Positions 11,555-24,089 of a DNA stretch of 64,000 bases are shown piece after piece. Position 1 is the first letter of the stretch. The number at the start of each line of letters is the position of its first letter. Both the position numbers and the translations under genes were made by a program. The notes under the pieces were generated by a model. The model made no database searches. It was not told where the DNA came from and saw only the letters and a list, made by a program, of their open reading frames with translations. Source of the DNA: Pempheris klunzingeri (Eukaryota; Chordata; Actinopteri; Acropomatiformes; Pempheridae); contig NC_092020.1 in NCBI RefSeq assembly GCF_042242105.1, positions 8,521,501 to 8,585,500 on the forward strand, read 5' to 3'.

Positions 11555-11836
11555 TTAACCCTTTATCGGGCAAGGGACCATATTTGGTCACTTAAGTGGG
11601 AGTTCAAAATGCGGCCCCTTGCCTCGCCATGAGGCAGTAGAACTACGAGATTTCTCCAAGCCAGTCAGCGACAATCAGGCTACATGACAGACCGGCAAGA
11701 AACCATATGGTTGATTTTCACCATAACATTACTTTTTTTTTTTTTGAAAAAAAGTCTTGTAATGTCCACCAGTAATGGTCTAGGGTTGAAAGTTTGAATT
11801 TCTAAGTATTTCAATGAGTGCCCTATAAAGGGTTAA
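11555..11836. mobile_element. piggyBac-type MITE
   Basis: A 282-bp unit bounded on both sides by TTAA (11,555-11,558 and 11,833-11,836). The inner ends are inverted: CCCTTTATCGGGCA on the left and, reading inward from the right, CCCTTTATAGGGCA, one mismatch in 14. TTAA duplication plus CCC-starting TIRs is the hallmark of piggyBac elements. There is no coding capacity, so it depends on a transposase elsewhere. Confidence 0.8.
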
Positions 11837-11933
11837 AGCTTTCTCCATGCTGCCATTGAAGCTCCAGAACAGAAAAGATGTAATCACTACTGATTTACTG
11901 AATTTTGGTTGGCCTAATATTTGTCAGATGGAA

Positions 11934-11955
11934 TGAATGAATGAATGAATGAATC
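11934..11955. repeat. (GAAT)n microsatellite
   Basis: Five to six GAAT units just right of the piggyBac MITE. Confidence 0.9.
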
Positions 11956-12394
11956 TTGAAACAATCAGCTCATGAAATATCCTCTGCGCGTTACTTATTT
12001 TGATGGAGACTTTTGGTGAACGTCCTCGTGCTGCTCAAACCTCAAGAATCTACAAACATAACAATACTGAGCAGGACGTGGCCTCTTCAACTGTAGCCGC
12101 AAGCCTTGCTGCTCCGTGCATTTATACTTGAAGTGGCTGTATCCGTCTTCACACTTCACGGACCCCTACCCATCCAGAATGACGTAACAACTGCCAACAT
12201 GCGTTTCTGAAACACTTCTTTTATTCTGCATAAGTGTTACTGCTCTACATATAATTTGTCTTTTTTGCCCTTCACACACAAAAGAAGACAGGCAGGTTAT
12301 TTGATAAATAACAGTTCGTTTTGGACATTTTAAAATCAAGATTTTTTGGAAAACAATGCAGGGATATAGATAGGATTTTACGGTCTGTAAATGG

Positions 12395-12456
12395 TAACTT
12401 GTCTGTATTTGCATGGCGCCTTTCTAGTCATTTTGACTCAAAGCGCTATAACATTA
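12395..12456 (+). repeat. Fragment of a common teleost retroposon
   Basis: The stretch with GGCGCCTTTCTAGTC and CTCAAAGCGCTATA resembles the tail of a widespread fish repeat (usually ...CAAAGCGCTTTACA). Only about 60 bp are left. Confidence 0.5.
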
Positions 12457-14911
12457 CATACGAAGAATCTAAGTCGGAGGAACCTTAACGAAATCATTAG
12501 CAAGGCATGTATGTTTCAAGGATAAACTGGGACCTAAACCTCAGGCAATACAAGACAGAGGATATGCTTCTTTAGCTTGCTGGAGTTTTCTGCATTTGCC
12601 ATAAGGTGCAGGTCAACCCACTCATGTTCTAGCAAGTCATTTATACTGTACAGGTGCTGGAGGCCAACAGTAAGTTTCTTCCCCAAACTGTTGTGCTAGA
12701 AAACCTCCAGTTCCAAATGCCAAAATATCCCTTCATTATTTTTGATAAATTGAGACAATGTACACAGTTCAGTTAAAGGTCAGCACATAAATAGTAGTGA
12801 GGGCTACTCAATCTGATGTCAGTCAACCACAATTTAAACAAAAGTTATTGGTTTGAAAGTTCTTCAATATAACAAGAAATTCATATCATCATTTCGAATG
12901 AGCTCATTTATTTTATTTTGAAAAAATGAATTAAATCAAAAGTCAACGGTGGTTTCTCTCTATTCTAGCCGATGCTGCTGAGCGTCGGTGCGTCCCCTTC
13001 AGGACAATTACGCACGACGACGACGACGACCGACAGCCCACTAAGGCTCTGTTAACTGTAAGAAGCTGCCAGTGAGCAAGGCAATGAGACCTCCAGCAGC
13101 AGGAGCCCGCGTGTCAGCTCAGCTCCTGGCAGTCAGCGTGGAGATCCAGGGAGGAAAAACTAAAGCATGCACGCCGAGCAAAGTATCTATGACTGAGAAG
13201 GACTAAAGGCAAGGGTCAGGCAGCAGCAGCCGTTCCAGTACTTGCTCCCCACCTAGCTCCCTTTCTGATGGAAATATCTGGTTCTTTAGCTGCTCGATTT
13301 TCCACGACGTTCACCAGCTTGCGTCTGCTATTTGCTGCCGAGGAGATGGCGTACAGCGGTCTGACTGAAACCTGCTGGCTGCTGCTGCTGCTGCTGCTGC
13401 TGGAAACGAGGTTGATGAGAGCAGAGTTTAACGTAATTAAAGGACAAGCTAAAAGAGGCTGAAACCCTCTGTGGAGCCGCAGAGTCGGCGATAATTCTCT
13501 GTCGGTCGGTCACTACAGGCGACACCTTTCACACTACACACAGCTGTTCGATCCACAAATCTCTACAATGCATTACAGTATAACTTAAAAACGAACGTAC
13601 ATCATGTTTGTCAAAAACATTTCCGTGGGCCCCGTCTCTGATGCGTCAAAGAATGTGAGAAGAAACAATTGCGGCTGCCATTTTTCCCGTTGGCCGAAGC
13701 TCAACCGCACAGATCCCCCGCAAGCTGTAAGATTCTTTCACCCCGTGTTGTTCTCTCAGAATAAGAGCTAATGTGATGGCAGCAGATCAGAGTGCGCATG
13801 TGATGTTACTGTATGTATGTTTTCCAAGTGCTAAACATCATGGCATCAGAGTCAGTACCCTGATTAAAGCCTGGTTAGAGTTAGTGTTTAAAACCCCTGC
13901 AAGTCGTCAGAATGCAGCGACGGTGACCCCATACCCGTTTTGATTCCCCTCACATGGCTCAGTGATCAGGTACTCTATCCACATGACCACCGAGCCGTGC
14001 TGTGTCCTCATCTTTTACAACCCTGTGTGTTTGGGTTCTGACTGAAAAATCACCGCTCGAGCCCTGAGACGAGCAGAAGCAAGGAGAACTTATTGATAGC
14101 GGAGGGGGGAAGCGAATTCTCTGTGGATAATCAAAATAAATACACAAGCCACGTCAAAATGAACGTTGCGGTGAGTTACTGGTGGGCTCAATACCGTCAG
14201 AAGCAGGAGACTTTTTAAATCTGATTTTTCTGGTAAGAATGGGCAGTAAAGAAACAGCCTGAGTGGCTGAAGCCATCAGTTAGTCACTGTCATATTACAC
14301 AACCTACTTTGTTCACGTGTTGTGCTGAGTTTCCAAAATTCTAGTTACAATAAAAACACATACAAACATGGCGGTTTTTGCCTTAGCCATCAGTCATGAC
14401 ACACGATGGAGCGGACTGTGTTTTAATGCAGCTAGCTTTACTATATCGAGCTCGGTCATTTCTTGGCCCGCCTCTAATCACATCAGCATCTCACTCCGAC
14501 CGTGTCGGGAGAGAACAGCATCCTACTTTTCTATCCTGGAAACAGCAGAACGCTGGTGAATGAAAAAAAAAAAAACTAACTAAAAATACATTTTGTTGCT
14601 CTACAGAGTTTACTGTGACTGCACCTATGGTTACTGTGTGAGTCCTTCTCCTCCGGGCTTCCACGGTGTCGTCCGTCTGACGCGATGGCTGGCACGCTGC
14701 TGTCAACAGGAATGGAGACAAGTTGATTGATGGCTCGTGAAAACATCAGCCCTGGTGTTTTCTACTTCATTTCTCCCTCGTCCCAACTTCACCCAAAGCA
14801 AGCCGCGATGGTAACAGACACAGTCTCGGTGCCCGGTCAGCTCGGTGCCAATGAGCAGCGAGAGCAGAGAGGAGTCTTGGATGAACATAAGAAAGGGGTC
14901 GGGTGGATGTA
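12457..14911. other. Intergenic and rnf103 3' flank
   Basis: No supported gene. Notable pieces are a (CGA)n stretch near 13,015-13,030, a (CTG)8-like tract at about 13,378-13,401 and the presumed rnf103 3'UTR next to 14,912. The open frames at 13,268 and 13,328 are largely translations of the CTG tract. Confidence 0.55.
13378..13401. repeat. (CTG)n trinucleotide repeat
   Basis: About eight CTG units; no evidence that it is in an exon. Confidence 0.9.
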
Positions 14912-17900
14912 TCAGTCCAGAAGTGTGTTGTCGGCGGAGCTGCTCCGCGCGGCTCTCTGCGGTTTCTTTTTGTAGCTGGGCCAGCGACACACTGGGCAGC
15001 AGTGTCTGCCTGCTGCCAACCACACCACGATGCACTGCTGGTGGAAGGCGTGGCCACAGGGCAGCCCCATCAGCAGCTCCTCGCTCCCAAAGTTCTCCAG
15101 ACACACCACGCACTCCGAGCACGGCAGCATGTCACCGGGCCACACCAAACAATCGCAGCTCTCCTCTTCAGGTGCGAGGCAGCAGTCCTCTTGTGCGCCG
15201 TCAGCTGACGGTGAGTGTCTGTTTCCGTGACGACAGCAGAGGGATGATGCAGGGTCCATGTTGTTGTACACAGGGTGCTGTGTGTCGCTGTCCTGATTGC
15301 ACAATGGTCTCTTGGGCCTTCTGCTGCTGTGCGAAGGTCTCCGAGGACCTGCGGGAGGCGGATCTTTCTGCTCCTTGCTCTCCGTGTCCGAGTGGGAGCC
15401 GTCCGTCTCTTCGTCAAGCTTTCCGGTAGACCTCTCAGCGCTGGACTGACCGACGGCTCTGAACCTCCAGGTTGGCAGGGCTTTAATGTAGTCCATGTCT
15501 ACTAACGGGCGAAGCCAGAGATCGGGGAAAGCCAAGCGCTCCAATAGGAAGTTGGGGTCATCTTCCCAGTCTGAGTGGTCAGATGGGACGTGCTGCAAAG
15601 ACGCAATAGGGTGGAGCAGGTAGGAAGTGTACCAGTCCCACAGACTGGCAAGCCACTCCAGGTTGGTGGTGCTGTCCTCTTGGCTTCTGACGCCGCAGCG
15701 GCGTTTCTTCTCAAAGTAGTCGACCAGCAGGCCGTGGGCCAGGTAGGTGGACAGGAAGAGAGCTGGGTGGGAGGAGTAGAAGGTCCAGTCAGCTCTCACC
15801 AGGCTGGCCAGTGTAGTGGTGTCAGCATAACGAAGCAGCTTCAGACTGTAGCCATACAGAGTATCCAGATAGGACAGCTGGAGAAGAGCCTGCGGGGGGG
15901 GGGGAGTGATCAGTCAGTGATTAGTGATCAATTATTATCAATTCAACTCTCCACTCAGTTAAAATAGTAATAGTAAGGCCAGTTCTGGAAACATTTCTTT
16001 TCATTTCTTGGCTCCTTGTTGACCTGACAGGATTTAGTGGATTGAGGTGTGGCTACTGTGGGGGGCTACTGGAGTGCACTGAAGTCACTGTCATGTTGGT
16101 GAAACCAGCTTGAGATGACATGGTGCTTTATCCTGCTGGAAGTAGCCATTAAACGACGTACACGCAGGCTATAACGGGATACACCCGGTTAGCAGCAACA
16201 CTCAGGCTGCAGTATTTAGAATGATGCTTCACAGTAGATGTGTTCACTGAATACAGCTGAATGTTGGCAAAAAAATTCCACGGGGAACCTTTAAATTAGC
16301 GGTCAGGTTTAGGTTCAGGTTCAGGGTTTGTTAAACCACCTTTCTGGAGCAGGCGCTGAGAGACAGATGTGGAAAATAAAGTGAAAAGTGCCGTATGAGT
16401 GATCTCCTACCAGAACAGGAAGCCACGACACCAGCAGCACGGAGTTGTAGGTTCCAAGTGTTCGGATCAGAACTACAAATCGTTTCACTGTCGCTCCCTG
16501 CACATGGAAATGAATACAGGGTTAAAATTGAGCGGACGATAAATACATATACAGCGTCGTGTCGAAGGTGTTGAATCACTTGTGTAAAAAGTACTCGGTC
16601 CTTTTTTCCTTCAATAAAAGTAGCAAGACCACCTTCTAACTGAAGTCCTGAATTCAAAATTTGACACACACTACTCACAAAAAGTTAGGGATATTCGGCT
16701 TTCAGGTGAAATTTCAGGATGAACCTAAAATGCATTCTAACCTTTCCAGGTGAACTTAATGTGACCTTCTCTAAACTTTTGAATGCACATGTCCAACTGT
16801 TCAGTGTTTCAGTACTTTTTGCACAAGTTGCTGTTCTCTAACAAGAAGCTTAACAGAAACATTCACAACAGGTTTGATCCATGAATCCACCAATACATTT
16901 CCTGCTTCAGGTAGAATTGGTATTTAAACAGTCCTCCTCATCATGCTGTTCACATTCTGACATCATGAGACCAAGACGACACCTAACAGTTGATCAGCAG
17001 CACCTCAACACTGGAGGCTTCAAACAGGAAGTCCTCAGACGGAGGTGTTCACTGAGCTTAGAGGGTCACAGAGTGTCATCAGGAGGTTGTAACAGTGATA
17101 CAGAGAGACTGGAAGAGTCACAGAAAGGAGAGGAGTGGACGTCCTTTGGCCACATCCCAATTTATTGAGACACTGAAAATGTTTTGTTGTGGTATACCTA
17201 CCACTGTTGTTAGATTTTCTTTCAATAAATTGTTTAAGATGAATAAAACGACCATTGCATGCTTCTACTTAAATGCCCTACTTTCATGATATAATATCAC
17301 TGTAGCATTCACTTTTTACATTTTCCATATATTTCACCTGAAAGTCGAATATCCCTAACTTTTTGTGAGTAGTGTATATTATATTATATTATCACCAGAA
17401 TGTAGTTTAAGTATCACTTAAAAGAACTTATTATGCAGAACTGCCCCTTTTAGAGTTTTTTACTATATATACTGTACATTTTAGTGTTGGATTATTATTG
17501 TCGATGCATTCATGAGGATTCTGCTTACAGTATTCTGTTGTACTTCTAATACTTAATCAACTGTTGGGAAGACAGACTAATGACTGTTCCTGCTTAAAAC
17601 CTTTACAGTGGCTGTATGCTGCCACTGCACAGCACATGTGCTGACTTCAACTTGCTTCTATGTTTTTCTGCTCTTCATATACCAGTTAGTTATCTGGTTG
17701 TTGTTTCGGAAGGCGGTAAAGACAGACCAATGAGCCGGTCACGAATAAGACGCAGGCAAAGATCCCTGGATCATTTGCGTGCATGTGTGTTGGAAGAGCC
17801 TGCCGCAGGACGCACACAGCCACTTTTACTACAGCTGTCAAATGAATATAAATAAAGTATTTCCCTTTTGCGTCTGTGGAAAAACATGCAGTGACCTGTG

Positions 17901-20900
17901 TGATGAAGAGATCCATCCAGGCCAGCAAGTTGATCAGGACCAGACTGAGGACAAACAGATCATTGACCTCCGGCTGGACCGAACGTAGGAAAGTGTCCAT
18001 GGCGGCCAGGGACAGGAACTCCCCGGTGCTACAGACAGGAGAGGAGGGGGAGAGCAGAGATAGAGAGGAGAGGCGGAAGAGTAGGAGAGAGGATGAGAGG
18101 TAAAGAGGAAGAGAGGAGAAGATGAGGAGAGAGGGAGTGGAATAACAGTCTTTTTTTTTTTGTTGAAACGGTTGCACATCATCATTCCTGTGTTCAATCA
18201 TCACCTGTTGCCATAGCGATAAATGCCCTCCGGCATCTTGAGGATGTAGGCGGGACTCTGTGTCACGCCGATCTCTGACAGGCTGCTGTGGTTGTCCCAG
18301 CGACGCACGTCCACGAAGATGAACTCAATCCTGCCGGTGAACTTGACGGACAGCGAGGAGAAGAAGGCGGGCGGCTGAGACAGATGGGCGAACAGAAACA
18401 TCTTCACTGGGTGGGCCGAATCGGAGCGCCACTCCTCCGCCAGCTGCTCCGACCGACGCAAGGTTTTAACGCGATGGGCCACATGTGAGGTCATCCAGCG
18501 GAAGATGTGCTCAGTTTCGATGCGGCGGCCGTTATATTCTTTTAGCATGACTTTGCCCTTCGACGCAGAGGTCTGAGGCACAGACATGATGAGCGTGGAG
18601 CGCTGCCAGCCACGCTTGATGCACAACCTGGTGGACAGAGCAGAGAGCCGACATGGCAGCATTACACTACAGCAGGCGGTATTCTGGATCATCGCCCTGC
18701 TTACACACAGGAAGACACCATGTGGCAACCACTGGATGTGCTTTATCGGTCCCACCGGACCATCCACACTTATTCTGATGACAGTCACCACATCAACAGT
18801 CCTGTTCCTCACAAAATGAACTCTGTTTTGGATATTTAAAGGACGTGTGTGCGTCAGCTTTGGTTACGCACTAGTACAATGTATGGAAAAATAAAGAGCA
18901 GAACATCCTCAGCAGAGCTAGAAGAAATCTAGGATAACTGATCCAAATGTTTATGCCACAGAAGCGTTATTTGTCACGTGTCAGTGTGCCTTTATATTAA
19001 TGAGAAATGCCAGGGCATTAGAGGAAGGTCCTGTCTCCAACCTGTAGTCATTGGAGCAATTGAAGGTTCCAGTTCTGATCCCGAATTGAGACACTTTCTG
19101 CACCATCTTCCCCCAGTTGGACTGACTGAGCAGAGCCTCTCGGTCCTGAGCAATGACCTGTGGGGATACACAGGGACAGGTGATGGAAAAGTCATTTGTC
19201 AAGGGACAACGTCAGTGGAAGCCTAACCTCACTTAATTCCAAAAAACGGTTGAACGACAACAAACCATTCTGTGATGAGATCACAGAAGTAAAATAGGAG
19301 TAGGAGTAAAGTAGGAGTTTTTAAATATGAATCATAGGAGACTACTGAAATCACTCACTTTACTGTGCAGCTGTGTTCAGCCACTAATCGGTGCATTACG
19401 TCAGAGCCACAAAACCACAGCTCATGTAGAAAGTCTCATCAGAAACAGCCTCATCAGAAAACTGACTGCAGATGTGACTGCTGAACTGTTGACTGTCAGG
19501 TCAAGGACAGCAGAAACTCTACGCATCTTCTGCTGCAGACTGAAAACTCGCCTGTTCAGACTGCACCTTGGTCCGTTAAAAAAAAAAAAACATTTCTCTA
19601 TTCACTACTCTGTGGAGTAGCTGTCAGGTCTGCCTTTACCTGAACCAGCCAGATCCCGTCTTTAGTGTCCTCCACTAATTCATAGAAGTGCATCTCTCCG
19701 CTGAAGTGCGTGGTGCTGGCATCTCCCGCCTCCGTCTGCTCCTTCTCCTTCTTGATGGCTGAGTACAGCTCCCCCTGCGTTAACTCTCCTGCGGAGGAAT
19801 AAAAATCCAGTTGTTATTTGCCTACACGACTCAGCTGGCACGCGCGTAATCAAGCTATAACCTGCAAATGAGACAAGACAAAACCTAATTGTAGCAAAAA
19901 AAAAAAAGTATATTAGCCTATACATAGCAGTAAATGATATGCACGGTTTATTAAATATACATCTGGCACATTAAAATAACCAGCGAAGCCTGCTAACGTT
20001 GGTGCTCCTGATTCCAAACCACTAAACTGATCCGCTTAAATGATTGACAGCTCAAGAGAAGAGCTATTACTTTGCCAGATTTGCCAGAACTACAGAAACA
20101 CTGGTTTTACCACGATGTTACTGAGTGGAGATTCTTCAGACCAGCTGATAACAGCCAAGTTTCACTTTGTGAAGTCAAACAGAAAGTTCCGCCCACAGTC
20201 ATCAGTTAATCAGACTGTCGCTGTCCATGTCTGTCCTTTTGACTGATGTGACTGTCAGCGTAGGCTAAAAAACCTGAATGTTTTCGTACACTTAGCTTAG
20301 ATAATATGATAGAAACCACTGAAGTGATCACGTCTCTCTGGGTCACAGCTTCAACCACAAGTGCTTTCATTTGGCCCATTTTGCGTCTCCATCACTAGCA
20401 GCCTGCTCCTCGTTGTTCCTCTATCTTCCGGGTGTCAGTAGATGACGCCGTCACTGTAACTGAATGTAGCGTTGTCGTGGTGAAACATGCAAATTGCCCA
20501 CCTCGCCGCAGCAATGCCGTTCGACGAAAACGTTAAAAAGCTTCATAATTTGGCATTGTGAAGCTTTTGAGATTCTGCTGTCCACATCTGAGGTGAATCT
20601 GTTGAATCCTGAGCTCCACAAAGTTCCATACAAGTAAAACGCCTTAAATGGTGTGTTGTCACATGACCTATGACATCATCATTAGAGCCATCAACTATTC
20701 CTTTGCAATTTGGCGTCGCATTACTCAATTCTATACGATCTTGATGAACCCTCCAGGAGGAGGAGTGGGTTTTTTTTGTTTGGATGTTAAAGTCAAGAGG
20801 AAGTCAGGTAACATGGTTGAGTGCTTGTTCAGTTTTCCTGATTGTGGTGCCCCCACATTTGCATTTATGGGCTCTCGTGCTCTGCTCAGAAGCAGCTGAG

Positions 20901-22274
20901 TCAGATCGGACACATTTAGTATCACCATCCATTCCAGTATGAGGCTTAATATCAACCCGGTCAACACTGTCCCAAGCCTAAAGACAAGTTTGACAAAATT
21001 ATACGAACGTGAAAACGTTCAATATTCAATCCAGTTGGGGCAGAGCTGATGAAAACCAAATGTGAGATGTCTTCCAAAATGCTAAGAGCAATGTGCAAGT
21101 TACAACTTCTGGTTTCAGATTTGGAGCAAAACAGATTGTGCAAACTCAATTTAGTATTGCAAAGGTCTTCAGATGTTCTCGGAGGAGGGCACTGAAGTAG
21201 CTTCACTTTGCAAAAACAAGCACATTAAATTTAAACTGACTGAAAGTTTTGGCTCCAAGACTCTTTTTAAAATATTCATGTTACACAAGACCATGAAATT
21301 TAGTACATCTATGTCAAATTTAAAGGCGAGGCATTCATTTTAAAATACTCTACACCTACCCTAGAACTAATTTTCCACACCCAAACCCAAACCCCCCCCT
21401 TGTCAAATATTAGATTTCACCACTTCTGGTGCAAATTTTGTGAGTTTTCAAGGAACCCTGAAACCTCAACTCAGCTCGAGGTTATTAGAGGACGCTCTGG
21501 GTGTGCCTGACTGACATATCTATCGAAATACTTCCAAGTTGGAACGTGGGTGCAAAGTTTTGTGAATTTTTGCACATCATAACGGTCCCAAATATGTGTT
21601 GAAAAACAGATGACTTCCTGTTGGGCAAAAACCCACTAAACCACTACATTTTGTGAACATCAGAGAAACGCCGCTCCAGTGCTGGCGATAGAGGCCCCTG
21701 GCTCTGAGAGCACCAGTATTGGTGATCCTCACTCTTACTTCCATTTGACACTTGACACTTTTGACATCATCCAAATGATGATGTGGTAGCGTCGGACCCT
21801 TTCACATGAACTAAGCCAGGTGGTGGCACGGCCTGTCGGTGTGATCTCTGACCAAGTGGGCGCCACCAGCAGACCTCCACCTGACATGATGGTGTCCAAG
21901 CAAATGAAGGCACCTCCTGATTCTGTTCACTGCCACTGTGCTTTCAGGCCACGTCCATGGGCTGTGTCTAACAACACATGACTGGTGATGTGCAAACTGA
22001 TGTGACCTTTCACACAGACTCCCCCCATCACCCCGTCCCCCACCTCACCTGATTTCTCCACCAGCTCGCTCACATCCTTCTTCTCAGCCAGTCCGGAGTA
22101 CCCCAGCCCCCGACACTCCAGGATGGTCTTCAGCTTCTTATAACTGAGAGTGACTGGATCCACCAGCTGGGTAGCGAACATACCGGTCTCATACCAAACC
22201 ACCGCCTCAAAAATCCTCGCTAGCATAAACAGCACTATGAAATACAGAAGCAGGAAGAAGAGTTTGAGCCACAT
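14912..22274 (-). CDS. rnf103: RING finger protein 103 (KF-1), ER-membrane E3 ubiquitin ligase
   Basis: Seven coding exons on the minus strand: 22049-22274, 19640-19788, 19042-19157, 18205-18627, 17896-18028, 16411-16497 and 14912-15889. They join in frame to 2112 nt, 703 aa (human about 685). The ATG at 22,274 opens MWLKLFFLLLYF, a hydrophobic signal/anchor like that of mammalian RNF103. A conserved luminal-type domain follows (FGIRTGTFNC, GWQRSTLIMSVPQTS), then two hydrophobic segments across exons 5 and 6 (LFVLSLVLINLLAWMDLFI; FVVLIRTLGTYNSVLLVSW). A variable acidic stretch leads to a RING-H2 at residues 638-679 (CVVC, CGHAFHQQC, CCPVC). RNF103 is an ER-resident ligase linked to ERAD. Intron 5 carries MITE copy B, and intron 1 (19,789-22,048) is repeat-derived in part. 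Confidence 0.96.
16669..17374 (+). mobile_element. Non-autonomous Tc1/mariner-type MITE, copy B
   Basis: A 706-bp copy in intron 5 of rnf103, opposite to the gene. The ends are CACTACTCACAAAAAGTTAG and its inverse. The right flank is TA and the left flank is CA. It carries the full 95-aa version of the shared open frame (16,881-17,168). Confidence 0.85.
19440..19600 (+). repeat. Possible LINE-derived 3' coding scrap
   Basis: The plus frame ends in TAETLRIFCCRLKTRLF, similar to the closing segment often seen in fish LINE polyproteins (…FKxRLKTHLFxLHL). It sits in rnf103 intron 2 (19,158-19,639) and is followed by an A-run. The call rests on one short match. Confidence 0.35.
20930..21760. repeat. 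Possible degenerate interspersed repeat in rnf103 intron 1
   Basis: Text-like blocks (AAATTTTGTGAGTTTTCAAG, GACTTCCTGTTGGGCAAA) resemble an old fish interspersed repeat. I cannot name the family or give exact ends. Confidence 0.3.
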
Positions 22275-22760
22275 CTTGGAGCTGGACGAGAGAGCTGCTG
22301 GCACCAGAGGCTGTCAGGGGGGGGGGGCTGTCTGCTGCCCCCGGACGGGCTACACAGCTTTCCGACCGCTGTGTTTCATCCACAGTCGATTGTCTGCTCG
22401 ATATTAGCTCCCTGTGCGGTCGTCACACCTTCACGTTAGAAGATATTCCCTCGCCGTTCATTTTTCTACCAGCGGGTGCTAGCGCGCTAATTAGCTTAGC
22501 ATCGCAGCTAGGCCTTCGGGGGATGCAGCAACCAAAACAAACAGGACTCGTCACGCTCACGTGTCCGCCGCACGCGCGGCAGTTCCCCGAAGCGAAGGCC
22601 GGCGGCGCGTGGCCCAGCCAGCTGCTGCGGTCCCGGGTCCTCAGCACATCCCAGAACCACAAAGTGACAATAATGTCATCTGATCCGATTCTGCTCCGAT
22701 CAGCTGGTGGACACGGACCAGCTGACGTCACGTCCGGCTCCACCTCGCGCATGTAAACAA
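22275..22760 (-). promoter_or_regulatory. rnf103 5'UTR and CpG-rich promoter with a full CRE
   Basis: The DNA upstream of the rnf103 ATG is clearly CpG-richer than its surroundings (for example CGCACGCGCGGC near 22,567 and GGCGGCGCGT near 22,600). A perfect palindromic cAMP response element, TGACGTCA, lies at 22,723-22,730, about 450 bp upstream of the ATG. No in-frame upstream ATG was found. The TSS is not defined by sequence alone. Confidence 0.65.
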
Positions 22761-23271
22761 GCTACAAAATAAGAGTCTCACGCGAAATGAAAGTGAGAGT
22801 CCCGTCACGACACAGACACGTATGCTGTATGCACAGATAGTTAAATCTAGAATAGAGCAGGGTCAAATATCAGTAATCGGTAATGTAATTGCAGAGTGTG
22901 CCCCCCCCCTCCGCGCTGACATGAAGCCAGGTCTGTGGGCTCAAACAGTCTTTGGTTTCTCATTGCTTGGCCAGTTTGACCTCCATGTCATCCTGTGGAT
23001 CGTGGCCCTGCTGCTATTACTGTTGATATATTCATTTTTGTCACATTATTAATTACTGCAATATTACTCATGACTTGTCATGTTCCTATGATCATTAGTG
23101 TACTTATTATTGTCATTATGCTGAGCATCACTTATCTCCAGGGTTACAATCCTGGATCTACACCATTCAGCCTCCACATCTCCACCTGCTTTCACACAAT
23201 TGGACCAGTTGTAACTAGTCAATTAGCAGCCATTTGGCTGTTGGCACCTGAGTGCAGATAGATGATTCCGT
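22761..23271. other. Intergenic, nothing recognised
   Basis: T-rich sequence with hydrophobic-looking open frames (22,822-23,052) that carry no recognisable domain. Confidence 0.5.
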
Positions 23272-23446
23272 TTAAGACATGACTGGCCCTGCTTGCGTGG
23301 GTTTTCTCCGGGCACTCCGGCTCCCTCCCACAGTGCAAAGACATGCAGGCCCAAAGTTAGCAGAGACTGGCTCCAGCTCCCCCACGACCCTGAAGGATAA
23401 GCAGTATAGATAATGGATGGATGGATGGATGGATGGATGGATGGTC
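23272..23446 (+). repeat. Teleost retroposon 3' end with (GGAT)n tail
   Basis: Contains GGTTTTCTCCGGGCACTCC, CTCCCACAGTGCAAAGACAT and CCTGAAGGATAAGCAGTATA, then seven to eight GGAT units. This wording is the familiar 3' end of an abundant fish non-LTR retroposon, here internally deleted. Confidence 0.75.
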
Positions 23447-24089
23447 AGGAAGCTCTCTAGACTCTACATAACAGTGGTTATATGACGAGTAATGATTGTT
23501 TGTCAATCATCCCTTATGGCCACAAATAGAGACATGAATGTATATATCCAGTCTCAACAATATAATCCAGTTTTCCTCCAGCATATCACAACAGTCTTTC
23601 TGACCAGACAGTGTAGAACCACGTTGTCAAGCCTGGCAGAGCAGGTAAAAGGTCAGATAACCATGATAATGCCCAAATCATACATTTCCCAATATCCATG
23701 CATTTCTACCACAATGTGTCACTTGGATAGGAATTTTCCACACTTTGAGAAAAAGTCTACAATCAGTTGTTACTGTTTTAGGGTTTACGGTTCATGTAAA
23801 GCATCGCTCCAGTGTTTGTCGTTGTCCGTCTTCACGTCTTTACAGGAGCAGAGTTTTCCATGTCGTACGCACACAAGTGGGACAAACTGCTTCATCATAA
23901 CTTTGCACAACATACATCCATAGCAGCTCCATTGCAGCAAATGAAGTTTGCCCGTTTTCTAAATAATAAAAACTCTTCAGAATTAGTTTTCATACCGTAC
24001 ATACAGTATCTATCAAACCAGTGACACACCTCCTCTTGTCCCATGTGTGCTAAAAAATGTTCATGTAAAATAAATGGATTAACAGCCCA

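Noticed and set aside
13920-14060. tRNA-like or SINE-like stretch (GGCTCGGTGGTCATGTGGAT on the minus strand)
   Set aside because: The A-box resemblance is partial, there is no proper B-box or cloverleaf, and no SINE tail.
14703-15714. Several long plus- and minus-strand frames over rnf103's last exon
   Set aside because: GC-rich shadows of the true frame 14,912-15,889, which carries the RING.
16881-17168. The 95-aa MITE frame as a host gene
   Set aside because: It lies wholly inside a repeated element with TIRs and occurs in four copies; no host homology recognised.
22274-22304. Amino-terminal extension of rnf103 upstream of MWLK
   Set aside because: The longer frame begins at GTG, not ATG; the conserved vertebrate start is the ATG at 22,274.
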